Assembly (NCBI RefSeq): GCF_954871325.1
Contig: NC_088775.1
Location: 30,357,561 to 30,421,560, forward strand
DNA from: Gordionus sp. m RMFG-2023
Taxonomy: Eukaryota; Nematomorpha; Gordioida; Chordodea; Parachordodidae
Direction of reading: 5' to 3'
DNA length: 64,000 nt
Below the pieces are notes generated by a model, which did not search any database, had not been told where the DNA came from, and saw only the letters and a program-made list of their open reading frames with translations. Shown piece by piece: positions 37,701 to 48,989 of this stretch; the first letter of the stretch is position 1; each line of letters starts with the position of its first letter. The translations under genes were made by a program, and so were the position numbers.

Positions 37701-39537
37701 ATTTCTAAAGCCTTTTTATCAAATAACGGTTGAAATAAGCTCGCAGCTTCCAACAATAGGGATGGCGATATTGTTTTTCAACGATATTCTGGAGAATTTA
37801 AAAAATCAAGAAATAGGTAATTCTGATGCTTCAATACGAGAAGCAGCAACATCTATGATAAAAAAATACGACGAATATAGCCAGCATATATTAACACCAA
37901 ACAACTATGCTGCATCAATACTGGACCCTAGGATTAAAAATACATTAATCACTAATTTAAAGGAAGATGCAGCAATTAAAAATATGGCTATATTCAAAGG
38001 TATTTATTCAAAATATACGACGGAGCCATTTGATGAGTACTCATTCAATAATAATAACAATCCTTCCAACCTTAAAACTATTTCATTATTGCAGGGATTG
38101 AAAAGAAGGTATATTTGTAATAATACATTTTGATAGAATTAATTTAAATGATATATTTTATGATTTTTATTTATTTTAAATTTATCTCTTTAGAAAAGTA
38201 TCATCAAATGGCGATAGTGACAATCAAATAAACACCTATCTTCTTGAGCCAGTAGCGCCCGAGACAACTAACGTGCTAGATTGGTGGAGAGGGAATGAAA
38301 ATCGATTTCCTCATTTAGCTAAGATGGCGCGAGACTTTCTATGCCAACAAACAACTTCCGTGGCATCGGAAAGAACTTTTTATCTTGCTGGAAATACTAT
38401 TACTAAATTGAGGAACAGGATGGCTCCCTCCACCCTAAAACAATGCATATCGCTATCATCTTGGGATATAAATATAATGGGCCATCATGACGATATATGG
38501 CAATAATTTGTTAGGCATAGTAATAATTTATTTTTTAATAAATAATTATATTTTTCTAAATATATTTAATAATAATTTTAAATATTTTTTAGGCTGGATT
38601 GTTGTATGTATGATCAATTCAAGTCTATAATATCCACAAGCAAGATGAGATGCATTCGATTCATGTTTATGATATTGCAAAAAATGGAAAAATTATATAA
38701 ATATAATATTGTATTTTATATTCAATATTGTATTTTATATTCTATTGTATATATTTTTATTTAAATCAAATTTTAAAAATAAATTTATTTCTACTAGTAC
38801 TTCACCCCATTTAGTATATATATATATAAATATATGCATACGTTTCTTTCACATGGACAAAGCCGCGAAATCAAAATAAAATATTTTTTTTAAACCAAGC
38901 TTAATAAGCTGTCATTAAAATTAATAAAAAAGAAAAACTATTATATCAATGGAGGGGTAATGGTATATTTCTAAGAACAATTTTTTTCTACGCTCGGCCT
39001 TTCAACTCTCTCAAAATAATAAATTTAGATAAAGCATGATGATTGTTGATAGTAATTATGGCAAAGTTTAAAAATAATGTGTTCAAGAGATAATTGACGA
39101 TATTTATAACTAAGAAATGAAAAATAAATAAAATAAAACATTTGCAATTTATAAAAAAAATTAAATCAATTTATATAGTTTATTTAATTAAAGTTAAATA
39201 ACTTTTTAAATAAATGTGTAATTCATTATAATTAATTTTACAAACAAAAAAGAAAAATGAGAATAAAATAAAGCTTTAAATTATTAATTTAGAAGGTATA
39301 ATAATATTAATTTAATTTAAGGATATGAGATTTATTTTATCTTACTTTACATATATCTGAACCCCGTGTCTAGATTCCGGAATAAAAAATTTAACATATA
39401 AAAATAATATGAACCTCGGGTCTGGACCCCGGGTCGGCCTGAGCACAAAATTTGGTCGTAAATTTTACGACCAAGCAAATTAACAACGTGAGCACAAAAT
39501 TTGGTCGTAAATTTCACGACCAAGCAAATTAACAACA
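34702..39537 (+). mobile_element. Inner hAT element carrying a transposase gene
   Basis: It starts GTGTTGTTTAATTGGTTGG at 34702 and ends CAAATTAACAACAC at 39537, the same termini as the outer element. Its right terminal block of about 50 bp is duplicated in tandem (39437-39487 and 39488-39537). The block at about 35562-35812 matches outer sequence at 39538-39775, so both belong to one family. The transposase gene occupies 36148-38506. No clean 8-bp duplication is found at the inner boundaries, so a later rearrangement or recombination between the two copies remains possible. Confidence 0.75.
36148..38506 (+). CDS. BED-finger hAT transposase, four exons, one frameshift
   Basis: Exons are 36148-36418, 36717-37547, 37609-38108 and 38194-38506, each joined by GT-AG introns of 298, 61 and 85 bp. 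Splicing of exons 1 and 2 completes a BED zinc finger (CLYC...HLKSAH). Next come PFSLVDNELFKK, the RNase H-like core (TTDIWTSQNYSSF, ITHDNGSNVVKA, TRWNSVYLM), YAASILDPRIK, and the C-terminal dimerisation domain (LDWWRGNENRFPHLAKMA, VASERTF). Exon lengths sum to one base more than a multiple of three. The single visible shift lies in the A8 run at 36908-36915; otherwise about 637 residues would be encoded. It would cut and join DNA at the GTGTTGTT ends. This copy is nearly intact and probably recently active. Confidence 0.85.
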
Positions 39538-41514
39538 CTATGATATAGATCGAATTTCTTTTTCGATATATCATATCGTATGTGAGTTAAAGAGGCTGTG
39601 TGTGAAATATATTAAATCAAAAAACTAGTAATTACCTCAATTATATGGATCTTGTTTTGTTATTTGGTTTGAAGAACCATTTGAAAAATAAATATTTAAA
39701 TTAAATTACAGGAAGTTTTTAAAAAATAACAAAAATTTTCTCAACAATTTCTTTTAAGTTTTTAATAGTCATTTATTTTTATAAATAAAATCGAAATCCA
39801 TATTTTTTTAATATTAATAATTAATTAATCATTCTGCCATATTGTTATTTTTTTGCACATTCTGTTTATAAAAGTGTGCGATAATCTCTTCAGAATCTGT
39901 TTTTAGTGAATTTGGTGATATTAACTTGACAGTTAACATCGCCGTAAACGTAAACTGATTTCTGATAAATAAGTAAATTTTGGTATTTCTAATAAGAAAT
40001 CTTCGATTTATTAATGTTAAATATTGTTTAAAATATTTATTCAAATTTCATAATATATTTGTTTATTATTTATTATATATAGATTAATGTTACTTATTTA
40101 TATAAAAGTTATTTAACAATAAAAATATTTTATATACTTTTAGAATTGCAATAGAATTGAATATAAACTATAACTGATCATTATAATATATTTAAATAAA
40201 TGACTAAAAATTAGATATGATATCGGATCGGTAATCGGTCGATATCAATTTAATATCGAGAATATCGGATCAGATAGGCCTCCAAAAAGTGATATCGGCA
40301 TACACCTACTTAAAACCCAAATTTATTAGTTATACCTTTAAAACCCGTGGTGATCCTGGATAGTTGACATCCCTTTAAAAATTATGACAAATATAATATT
40401 GGGAATATAACTTTAATATAATAAAGAAAAACTTTTTATTGACCATTATTTTATCACAAATTATAAATTTACATTTCTTTTTATTATTTATACATGCATG
40501 AATAACGTTGAATTTTTATATTGGTCCTCCCCTTCACATTTAATTACAATATCAATATGTGTTAATATAAAATTTTACTTTTTTATTTTTTTTCCGTCAT
40601 GCATGGGCTACTCTTTTTGAATATTTATTACATATATTTTTATTTTACCATAAAAAATTTTTATCAAAAGAAAGAAAATGGTAAGAAAATGAGAATAAAA
40701 AAAAGCTTTATTAATTTAGAATGAATAAGATTTAATTTAAGATTAGAAAATGAAATTTTTTTTTTTACTTTTCATTTATCCGAGCCCCAGGTGTAGGTCT
40801 GAACCCCGGGTCTGAACCCCGGGTCGGCCTTAGCACAAAATTTGGTCGTAAATTTTACGACCAAGCAAATTAACAACACTACCGGAAACGTAAAAAAATA
40901 CATCTAAGCGGTTAAATTCTGAATTTAATGATATAATTATATTCAAAATTACGTTTAAGATGTTAGCCTTTCCCCTCTTAAATGCTTTCTCAAATTAAAA
41001 ATACCTTAAAAAATTTATATTTCTCATTTACTTCTTTATCAAGTAATTACAATATATTTATACTTACTTAATATATAAAATCATAACCAAATATTAATTT
41101 AATTAAAAATATTAATTTAAAAATTAATATAATAAAATTAATTTTTAAAAACCGCAAATTATTTCAAAGAATTAATAAAAAAATTGAAAAGATCTTAAAA
41201 TTTTCTAATTTTTAATATATTATAATGTAACTAGTTGATAACCCGTCAAAAATGATGGGGATGAAAATTTTATTCGTTCTTTTACGATAATTCTTTTTAC
41301 CCCTCCCCCTCCTCCTTCAGGCCAATTCCAACCCATTAAGACTAAGAGTGATGAATTGTCTTTTTTATTCAATGATTGATGAATAATATATTTTACATTT
41401 ATTTGATGATGGAAAAATCAGATATTTTCCTATTTTATGACATGTGATTTCGAAATTTATATTTTAAATTACAAAAATGAATAAAAATGAAAAAATATCT
41501 CATATTAGCATGAC

Positions 41515-41775
41515 ACTGATCACCCGTCAAGAATGACGGGGAATTATAATTTGAGATGTGATTTAGAAATTTATATTTAAAATTACAAAAATAAAACAAT
41601 ATCTCTTATTAGCACCCTAAATACTAACATTATTTACCAGACACTGATAACCCGTCAAGAATGACGGGGAATTATAATTTGAGATGTGATTTATAAATTT
41701 ATATTTAAAATTACAAAAATGAAACAATATCTCTTATTAGCACCCTAAATACTAACATTATTTACCAGAGCTCCT
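41515..41775 (-). repeat. Tandem copies of Helitron 3'-hairpin unit (127 bp)
   Basis: CCCGTCAAGAATGACGGGG at about 41522 recurs 127 bp later, followed in each case by near-identical sequence (GAATTATAATTTGAGATGTG onward). It is a better-paired version of the terminal hairpin at 41241. The Helitron thus carries three hairpins in a row at its 3' end, though only the outermost is followed by CTAG. Confidence 0.85.
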
Positions 41776-42083
41776 GTTAGTCATAATTGCTGTTCACTCC
41801 CCACCGCATGAAGGTAGGAGATGGATTTTAGGGGAGCAAAGAAATGAAAAAAAGAAGGAAGAAATAGAAAAAAAGAGACAAAGATATAAATTATAAGAAA
41901 ATATAATAATTATTTATACTTCAAGAGTTGATGATTATCGGGTTACAACACATATGCATTTGTAACCATATAAAAAATATAATATAATAAATTTTATAAT
42001 ATAGAAAATTTTACCTAAAAAAGGATATTTAAAATATTTTCAAAATTGAGAGGGATGTAAGAATTTTTGTTAATGTTTTGCCA

Positions 42084-43050
42084 TTGCTCGTAATTTGCCG
42101 TAAATATCCTGAAATAAAACATGTAAATTGAAATTATAAAATAGAATTTACTGTTGTTGGCGAGGAAGATGGTTTAGCGATGGTGAAGAAGTTCTCTTTT
42201 CTTTGCTCAATGTGGTTTCGTTTTTGAAGATGATGTTGTAATTTCCTTGCTCGTAGTTTGCCGTAAATATCCTGAAATAAAACGTGTAAATTGAAATTAT
42301 AAAATAGAATTTACTGTTGTTGGTGAGGAAGATGGTTTAGCGATGGTGAAGAAGTTCTCTTTTCTTTGCTCAATGTGGTTTCGTTTTTGAAGATGATGTT
42401 GTAATTTCCTTGCTCGTAGTTTGCCGTAAATAACCTGAAAAAAAACGTGTAAATTGAAATTATAAAATAGAATTTACTGTTGTTGGTGAGGAAGATGGTT
42501 TAGCGATGGTGAAGAAGTTCTCTTTTCTTTGCTCAATGTGGTTTCGTTTTTGAAGATGATGTTGTAATTTCCTTGCTCGTAGTTTGCCGTAAATAACCTG
42601 AAATAAAACGTGTAAATTGAAATTATAAAATAGAATTTACTGTTGTTGGTGAGGAAGATGGTTTAGCGATGGTGAAGAAGTTCTCTTTTCTTTGCTCAAT
42701 GTGGTTTCGTTTTTGAAGATGATGTTGTAATTTCCTTGCTCGTAGTTTGCCGTAAATATCCTGAAATAAAACGTGTAAATTGAAATTATAAAGTAGAATT
42801 TACTGTTGTTGGCGAAGAAGATGGTTTAGCGATGGTGAAGAAGTTCTCTTTTCTTTGCTCAATGTGGTTTCGTTTCTGATGATGATGTTGTAATTTCCTT
42901 GCTCGTAGTTTGCCGTAAATAACCTGAAAAAAACGTGTAAATTGAAATTATAAAATAGAATTTACTGTTGTTGGTGAGGAAAATGGTTTAGCGATGGTGA
43001 AGAAGTTCTCTTTTCTTTGCTCAAGGTGGTTTCGTTTTTGAAGATGATGT
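42084..43050 (-). repeat. 163-bp tandem repeat, six units, near Helitron 3' end
   Basis: Units begin TTGCTCGTAGTTTGCCG at 42084, 42247, 42410, 42573, 42736 and 42899, each exactly 163 bp apart. The last is truncated at about 43050, 60 bp before the helicase stop codon. Identity is very high. Subterminal minisatellites are known in Helitrons. Confidence 0.95.
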
Positions 43051-43109
43051 AAAGTTGGTGATTTGATGGTGAATAACAAAGTTGGTAACTTTTTTGAATT
43101 TCTTACAAA

Positions 43110-46104
43110 TTATGAATTTAAGATTTCATTATATACGATATTTTGAGTGAATGTTTTATCATTTTTTAAAATTTTTCCTTGTAATTCTGATGGCAAAATC
43201 ATAATTTTCATATTATTTTGAGATTTACATCTAGTAAGAGCCACATATAGTTGTCCATGGGCAAAAACGGGCTCAGGGAGGAATAAGCCTACATGATCAA
43301 AAGTTTGTCCTTGACTTTTATTTATTGTAATCACAAAAGCGGGAATTATAGGAAACTGTCGTCTTTTTAAAGTAAATGGTAACTGAGTCACTTGGAGCTA
43401 GATCTATTCGTGGGAGAAAAGCTCGATAACCCTTATCTGTGCGTCAATAAAATTAATATGTAAATGTCGTATGATTAAACGGGTACCATTACAAAGTCCT
43501 TTCTTTGGGCTCAAGTTGCGTAATAGCATAACAATTGTACCAACCTTAAGTGTTAGCTTGTGAGGTGGCATACCGGATGGAGTTTGTGAATGCAAAAATT
43601 CTATTGGAAAATTCATTATATCATCCTTATTATCGCTTTCAATGGAATCTGCACTATAATAATGTTTCATAGGGCCTGAAATTATATTAATGATATCGTT
43701 GTTGAGGGTAAATGCAATTTTATTTTTGGTGGTTAATATTATTTTAGTAGAAAGACTATCTATATCAACAATTTCTATAGAATTACCATATACACATTTA
43801 ATTAATTAATCATTTTCAAGCAAATAAGGTGGGATTTCAACACTATTTGTAGGAAGATCAAAATTGCTGCTTGATAGCCCATCTCCAATTTTAAGTAACC
43901 AAGCATTGTAATCAACTTGCTCTGATGGAATACGCATATTATCAATCAAATATATTATTTTAAAATGACTCTATAAATCTGAACTTTTTATACAGGACTC
44001 TGTAATATCGACTTTGGAGCCTTTAGGCACTACTGATAAAGTCTGTCTAAAATCACCACCTAATAAAATAACTTTTCCGCCAAATGGGTGGGAATTTTTC
44101 ATAATGTCTTTAAGTAATCGGTCAATGCATCGCAAAGCGTGTTTAGTCATCATTGTGGCCTCATCAATAATAATCAATTTGCTATTTTTAATATCTAGAG
44201 CTAGCGAACTATGTAAATTCATATGGGATGTAGAAGTTTCAAAGATAGGCACAGGTAATTTAAATCCGCTATGGATGGTTCTTCCCCCTTTAAAAGAATA
44301 GAGGATATGCCGGTGGTTGCAAAAGGCAATACAATTTGATTTTTTGCTCTTATATAACACATTAAGGTATTGTAAAGATACGTTTTACCTGAACCTCCAG
44401 GGCAATCCACGAAGAAATATCTTTCTGGAATATTTTCTAATTCAATCGCTTGTATTTAAATCAAAGCATATTTTTGTAATCGGTTTAATTTAGATATACG
44501 CTCGATTGAATCGGCAGCTTCAACATGGGCATCATAATGTTTTGGGGGGATTTTTGTAGGTGAAGGAAGATCAAAACTTTGACAGCATAAACCTTGATCA
44601 ATAAAAACGTTTTCGATGTCCATTAAAGCCATGTTTATTGCAATTACTTCTGAATATTGACGCAAATAATCTTCAATCATCATAAATCTGAACCTATTCC
44701 ATAGATATGCAGGATTTTCAGGCTGACAAAAAATGCAGATAAAGGCAAAATTATTCCGAAGTTGTGACGGCATTTGATATAATCCCTCTTCTAAGCATGA
44801 ATCCCACTCTTTATCATCTGATAACAAATTTCTTTTAATAGCTGCCTCTTTAAAAGTACTCATAAAAATTCCATTGATAGTTTTTAAATAATCAAAACTT
44901 GTAGCCCCGCAAACATGAAATAATAATAATCAAAGGAAGAATCGTTCACCAGAATTAGGATGAATGGAATACATTCTCGAAATTACATTTAATCGTTTTT
45001 TTCTTAGTTTCCAATGGTAATTTGTAAACACATAATGATAAGGTATTTCCCCATAAAGATATTGTCTAGCATTTAGATCTGTCTTATTTAAATCAAACCA
45101 TGCCGTTAAAGTAGTATGTTTATTTTCTGATCTCAATAAAGCATCTCTTTCATGTCCAGCAGTGAAATATACTGGCTGTTGTAAAGGTAAATGAATTCCT
45201 AAGCGAATAACAGCGTGCGAGCGGTCATGCATATTATTTTCTAATAATCTCCACATTGATTCACATGCACTCAGATATCGCGCATTTAAATGTGATTTAA
45301 TTTCGTCAGGAATTATTTGAAGTAACATTAATGTCAACATTAGTACAGTCATAGGCCTTATAAATATACTTAAAGATATATTTTACCGATTTAATAGATG
45401 TACAAATTTCCACGTTAATATGAGTATTGAATTTTAACATTAGATATCGATTATATGGAATAACATAACGATTATCCGTAGGTTTACCGGAAAGAATTGT
45501 AATACCATTATCTCGCCTTTTATAATATGGATACCCATCAATATTTGGTCTTGTTTCCATTTGAAAATCCTTAGGAAACTTTTTGGTACATATGTCATTT
45601 TCTATGCAAGGCGATTTGGAGTTAAATATCCCGCAAGGACCATGTATCATAAAATGGGTAACAATCTGAAAAAGTTTAGGTTCGAGAATTTTATCTGGAA
45701 TTTCAGCACAAACAAATTTATCTATAGCTTGAGATGTTTCAATTTTGCTATCATCGTTTAAAATAATAAGTATATGGGCATGAGGCAAACCTCTTTTTTT
45801 GGAACTCGATTGTATATTTATTTATATCGAACAATAATTCATTTAATTTCAATTTAAAAACACGGGCTATTAAATCTGGTCTATCTGTAGGACTTTGCCC
45901 GGGAAATAGATTTTCCTTAATTTCACGCCAATTAGGATTGCATGTAAAAGTAATAAACAAATCAGGTTTGCCAAATTTTAGCACAATGGCCATTGCATCG
46001 TGATAGCGTTCTCGCATATTTCTTTGAGAACCTTGAAAAGATGATGGTAATATTACTGCTTTACCGGGAATTATATTGTTTGACCTTGTTTCCAAGTAGT
46101 CCAT
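43110..46104 (-). pseudogene. Helitron Rep-helicase (RepHel), broken and 5'-truncated
   Basis: Minus-strand fragments run in RepHel order. At 46104-45751: ILPSSFQGSQRNMRERYHDA and PDLFITFTCNPNW (Helitron N-terminal domain). At 45788-45306: PHAHILIIL (HUH metal-binding motif) and KSVKYIFKYIYKA (catalytic two-tyrosine motif). At 45352-44456: linker. At 44410-43971: Pif1-type helicase with GGSGKT (Walker A), IIDEATM (Walker B) and LLGGDFRQ. At 43670-43110: helicase C-terminal motifs INKSQGQTF and YVALTR. A one-base shift in a 7-bp homopolymer at 45794-45800 separates the N-terminal block from the HUH motif, and several more shifts or stops separate the rest. The normal N-terminus is missing. It would nick and unwind DNA for rolling-circle transposition; this copy cannot. 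Confidence 0.92.
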
Positions 46105-46599
46105 TATTTTTTAGATGAAGGGATATTCTAAAATTCATTATTTATATGAAGTATATGGTTAGTAATTTTCATTTATGTGCACAATAAAAAATCTTTAAAA
46201 ATATTTCTTATTCATTTGTATTTGTAATTTATAATCTGAAAAATATATTCTTGCTAGATGAGAGTATAACTTATCTTCAAGTAACATTTGAAACAGATAT
46301 TAAAAATGGACAAAAAAATTAAATAAATTCAATGATAATTTATTGAATGTATAGACATAGAATTTTATATTTTGCTCTCTAATCATAACCTTTATAAAGA
46401 ATTGGAATGTTTCAAATGGATGAAAATTAAAATGTTCCCAAGTCAGATTTAGAAAAATCTATATCGATTTTTATAAAAAAATAAAAATGTTTCTTTAAAT
46501 GACTCAAAGTTGTTGAGCCAATTTTGCAACTTTAATTGTTTATTACAAATAAAATCAGACATGTTGAGTATGCAAAACTTGCTCTTCATCAAAAATGGG

Positions 46600-46830
46600 T
46601 CTTTCTTTTATATCCCAATCTTTCACCAATGTAGTGAACTGCTATTATAACATGCTTTTTTTCTATATCAGCTCATAATGCCAACGTTGAAAAAATCTTT
46701 TCTTTAATCAATAATAAAATGAGAGGAATAGATTATCCATATTTATTCTTCCATGATTTCTATAAATTTTTAGAGAAAAAGTCAAATATATTACGGAAAA
46801 TATGGAATAAAAAAAATATGATTTGTAAGT
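46600..46830 (+). pseudogene. hAT C-terminal dimerisation relic
   Basis: A plus-strand frame reads SAHNANVEKIFSLINNKMRG near 46671-46730, similar to the hAT C-terminal motif (S-x-A-x-x-E-R-x-F-S). It is followed by about 30 AT-rich codons to a stop. No other transposase domain or terminus can be tied to it, so it is a fragment inside the Helitron. Confidence 0.45.
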
Positions 46831-47154
46831 TATGATATTTGTAACAAATTTTTTACCCAGATACAATGGTTTTTGTTCTCACTTCTTATAAAATCTGCAC
46901 TCATCAAGAATCATTTATAAGCTTTTAAAACCTTCCTAAATTAAAAAAGACCTGCCATCATAGATCAAAATCAATTATGGGGCCAAACCTTATTATCTCA
47001 TAATACACTGTGGTAGTATCTACCCCATTGCAATGGACTATAGAAAAAATAATTGCCAAGGGTCAGAATCCAGGGTCTTAACTTATTAAGTATAAGTATC
47101 AATTAGGATTTGGTGTTAAGGGAGAAGGCAAAATAGCTTCTCATGCCATTTTTT

Positions 47155-47178
47155 TATATCGCCGAATTGACGTGGAAC
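47155..47178 (+). mobile_element. Orphan end of the MULE-like family
   Basis: CGCCGAATTGACGTGGAACC matches the right terminus of the MULE-like element ending at 21589. No partner left end is seen nearby, so this is a truncated copy within the Helitron. Confidence 0.55.
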
Positions 47179-47247
47179 CATAAAAATTACTTTTTAAATA
47201 TGTTCAGAAATTTAAAGAAAAACAAAAATATATAATTGTATTATCAC

Positions 47248-47575
47248 CAGAGGTCTGCAAATGACAACATTTTTAGGCCCAATAAGAATTTAATTAATGC
47301 CCATCCCAAGTTTTGCTTAGCCTAATAATTTTTTACTAAAGTTGTCTGACCTTATTTTATATATATATTTGCTCTGATATTTCATAGAAGTGATAATTCA
47401 TAAAGTATAGTTTAACCACGCAAATGACAACATTTTTAGGCCCAATAAGAATTTAATTAATGCCCATCACAAGTTTTGCTTAGCCTAATTTCAATTTTTT
47501 ACTAAAGTTGTCTGACCTTATTTTATATATATATTTGCTCTGATATTTCATAGAAGTGATAATTCATAAAGTATA
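47248..47575. repeat. 163-bp unit in two copies, with hAT-like start
   Basis: GCAAATGACAACATTTTTAG at 47257 recurs at 47420 with near-identical following sequence (to about 47575). The first copy is preceded by CAGAGGTCTGCAA, a typical hAT 5' end, so this may be the remains of a hAT MITE that duplicated. No opposite end or target duplication is visible. Confidence 0.8.
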
Positions 47576-47740
47576 GTGTTTTTAATTTAACCACTCTCCA
47601 ATATTATAAATAGTTTGGTGTACCACAACATATATTTTGGTATAGGCCTTGATTTAAAAAAAAAAAAATGCATGATAAAATAATGCATAAAAATTATTTG
47701 CTAAAAATTATACTTTTGAAAAATGAAAGATAAATTGGCT

Positions 47741-48310
47741 AATATTACTAGTATCTCAACATCATCTGATATTGATATGGCATCTCTGAATTTTGATTAA
47801 TTAGGTTTTAAAAGGTAAAAAGAAATTTTTTTAAATAAATTTAAAATATAAGAACTTTTACCTTGGTATTTGTGATCTTATCAAAAATAAAATAATTGAA
47901 ATTAAACTTTGAAGCCAACTCTCCTTGATTCAGTCCAGATGTCATAGGCTCTAATGAAAGTTTACACATCAAAAATAAAATAATTGAAGATTTTAATAAA
48001 TATTGTTTACTTTGGTGTTGAGCAAATATTTATTACTAATATCTAAACATCATCTGATATTGATATGGCATCTGAATTTTGATTAATTAGGTTTTAAAAG
48101 GTAAAAAGAATTTTTTTTATATAAATTTAAAAATAATAACTTTTACCTTGGTATTTGTGATCTTATCAAAAATAAAATAATTGAAATTTAACTTTGAAGC
48201 CAACTCTCCTTGATTCAGCCCAGATGCCATAGACTCTAATGAAAGTTTACACATCAAAAATAAAATAAATGAAGAATATAGTGTTTACTTTGGTGTTGAG
48301 AAAATATTTC
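47741..48310. repeat. 288-bp unit in two tandem copies
   Basis: ATCATCTGATATTGATATGG near 47761 and 48049 starts two copies offset by 288 bp. They share the stretch ending AAAATAAAATAA and the following TTTACTTTGGTGTTGAG. A few substitutions and small indels separate them. No coding is supported. Confidence 0.85.
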
Positions 48311-48985
48311 AAAAATATTAGCTAGATAAAATTTGTTGAAAAAAGAATATTTTACCTGCAATGGCAAATTCATTCATTCATTACCACGCCAGAAATTGCA
48401 CCGTGCAATTTCATCACCCACCAGGAGTTGAAGCGTGCATCATGTATTTTCACTAGTATATAGATCCCATACATGATGTTTATTATAGTGGACGGTACCA
48501 CCATGTAGCCAGTTAGCAAAGTGAAGAAGTAAGAAGTACAATAATGGTGATGTATTAGTTCCGTTACCGGCAGAATAGTGTTAAGGAAAAAAAATGTCAT
48601 ATATTAATGTACCTGCATCCTTAAGTGGTATTTAGTGAGGCAACAAAAAATAATAACCCTTATATCTTGGTAAGTATTGAGATTTTATGTTAAGTTTGCA
48701 TGAAGAGCCTCTTCCTTGTTTGTTGTTCGGTGTGCCAAATATCGTATGTCCTGTAGATCTTGTATGTGCTGTGCCAATGATATTTGTGGTTCGTCCGAGT
48801 TATTGCGTTATTATTATAACCAGTGTGTCTTCTCATTGTCCATTATACAACTAATAGTTTCGTAATTGTTATCGTTATCGTCGCCGATATCGTGTGTCCA
48901 GAAAAGAAAGGTCGTGGGTTAATAAAGGAAGTTAAGTTATGTTGTTGTTGGTTAAGGTTATTATCATTTTTAAACATACTTTATT
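48311..48985. other. Helitron interior, no gene recognised
   Basis: Contains a 76-codon minus-strand frame (48370-48600) and an 89-codon plus-strand frame (48823-49092). Neither shows a recognisable domain, and the latter overlaps the LINE tail in antisense. The GC content is a little higher than in the neighbours, perhaps LINE 3' sequence. Confidence 0.45.
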
Positions 48986-48989
48986 CTAT

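Larger units (their letters stand above)
34182..40879 (+). mobile_element. Outer hAT element, internally deleted, with 8-bp TSD
   Basis: The left end GTGTTGTTAATTGGTTGG and right end CCAAGCAAATTAACAACAC are inverted repeats. The exact 8-bp duplication TACCGGAA lies at 34174-34181 and 40880-40887, inside a 146-bp unit. Outer-element sequence is 34182-34701 and 39538-40879. It shares its last 220 bp, and a 240-bp internal block at 39538-39775, with the inner element, but has no transposase. Repeated GACCCGGGGTTC words lie beneath both ends, and near the right end a palindrome (TTGGTCGTAAA...TTTACGACCAA) could form a hairpin. Confidence 0.9.

Noticed and set aside
34694-39545. 8-bp target duplication for the inner hAT element
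   Set aside because: The bases on either side (CGATATGG and TATGATAT) do not match well enough to claim one.
39347-40044. Short minus-strand frames at the hAT right ends
   Set aside because: They overlap subterminal repeats and noncoding hAT sequence and show no domain.
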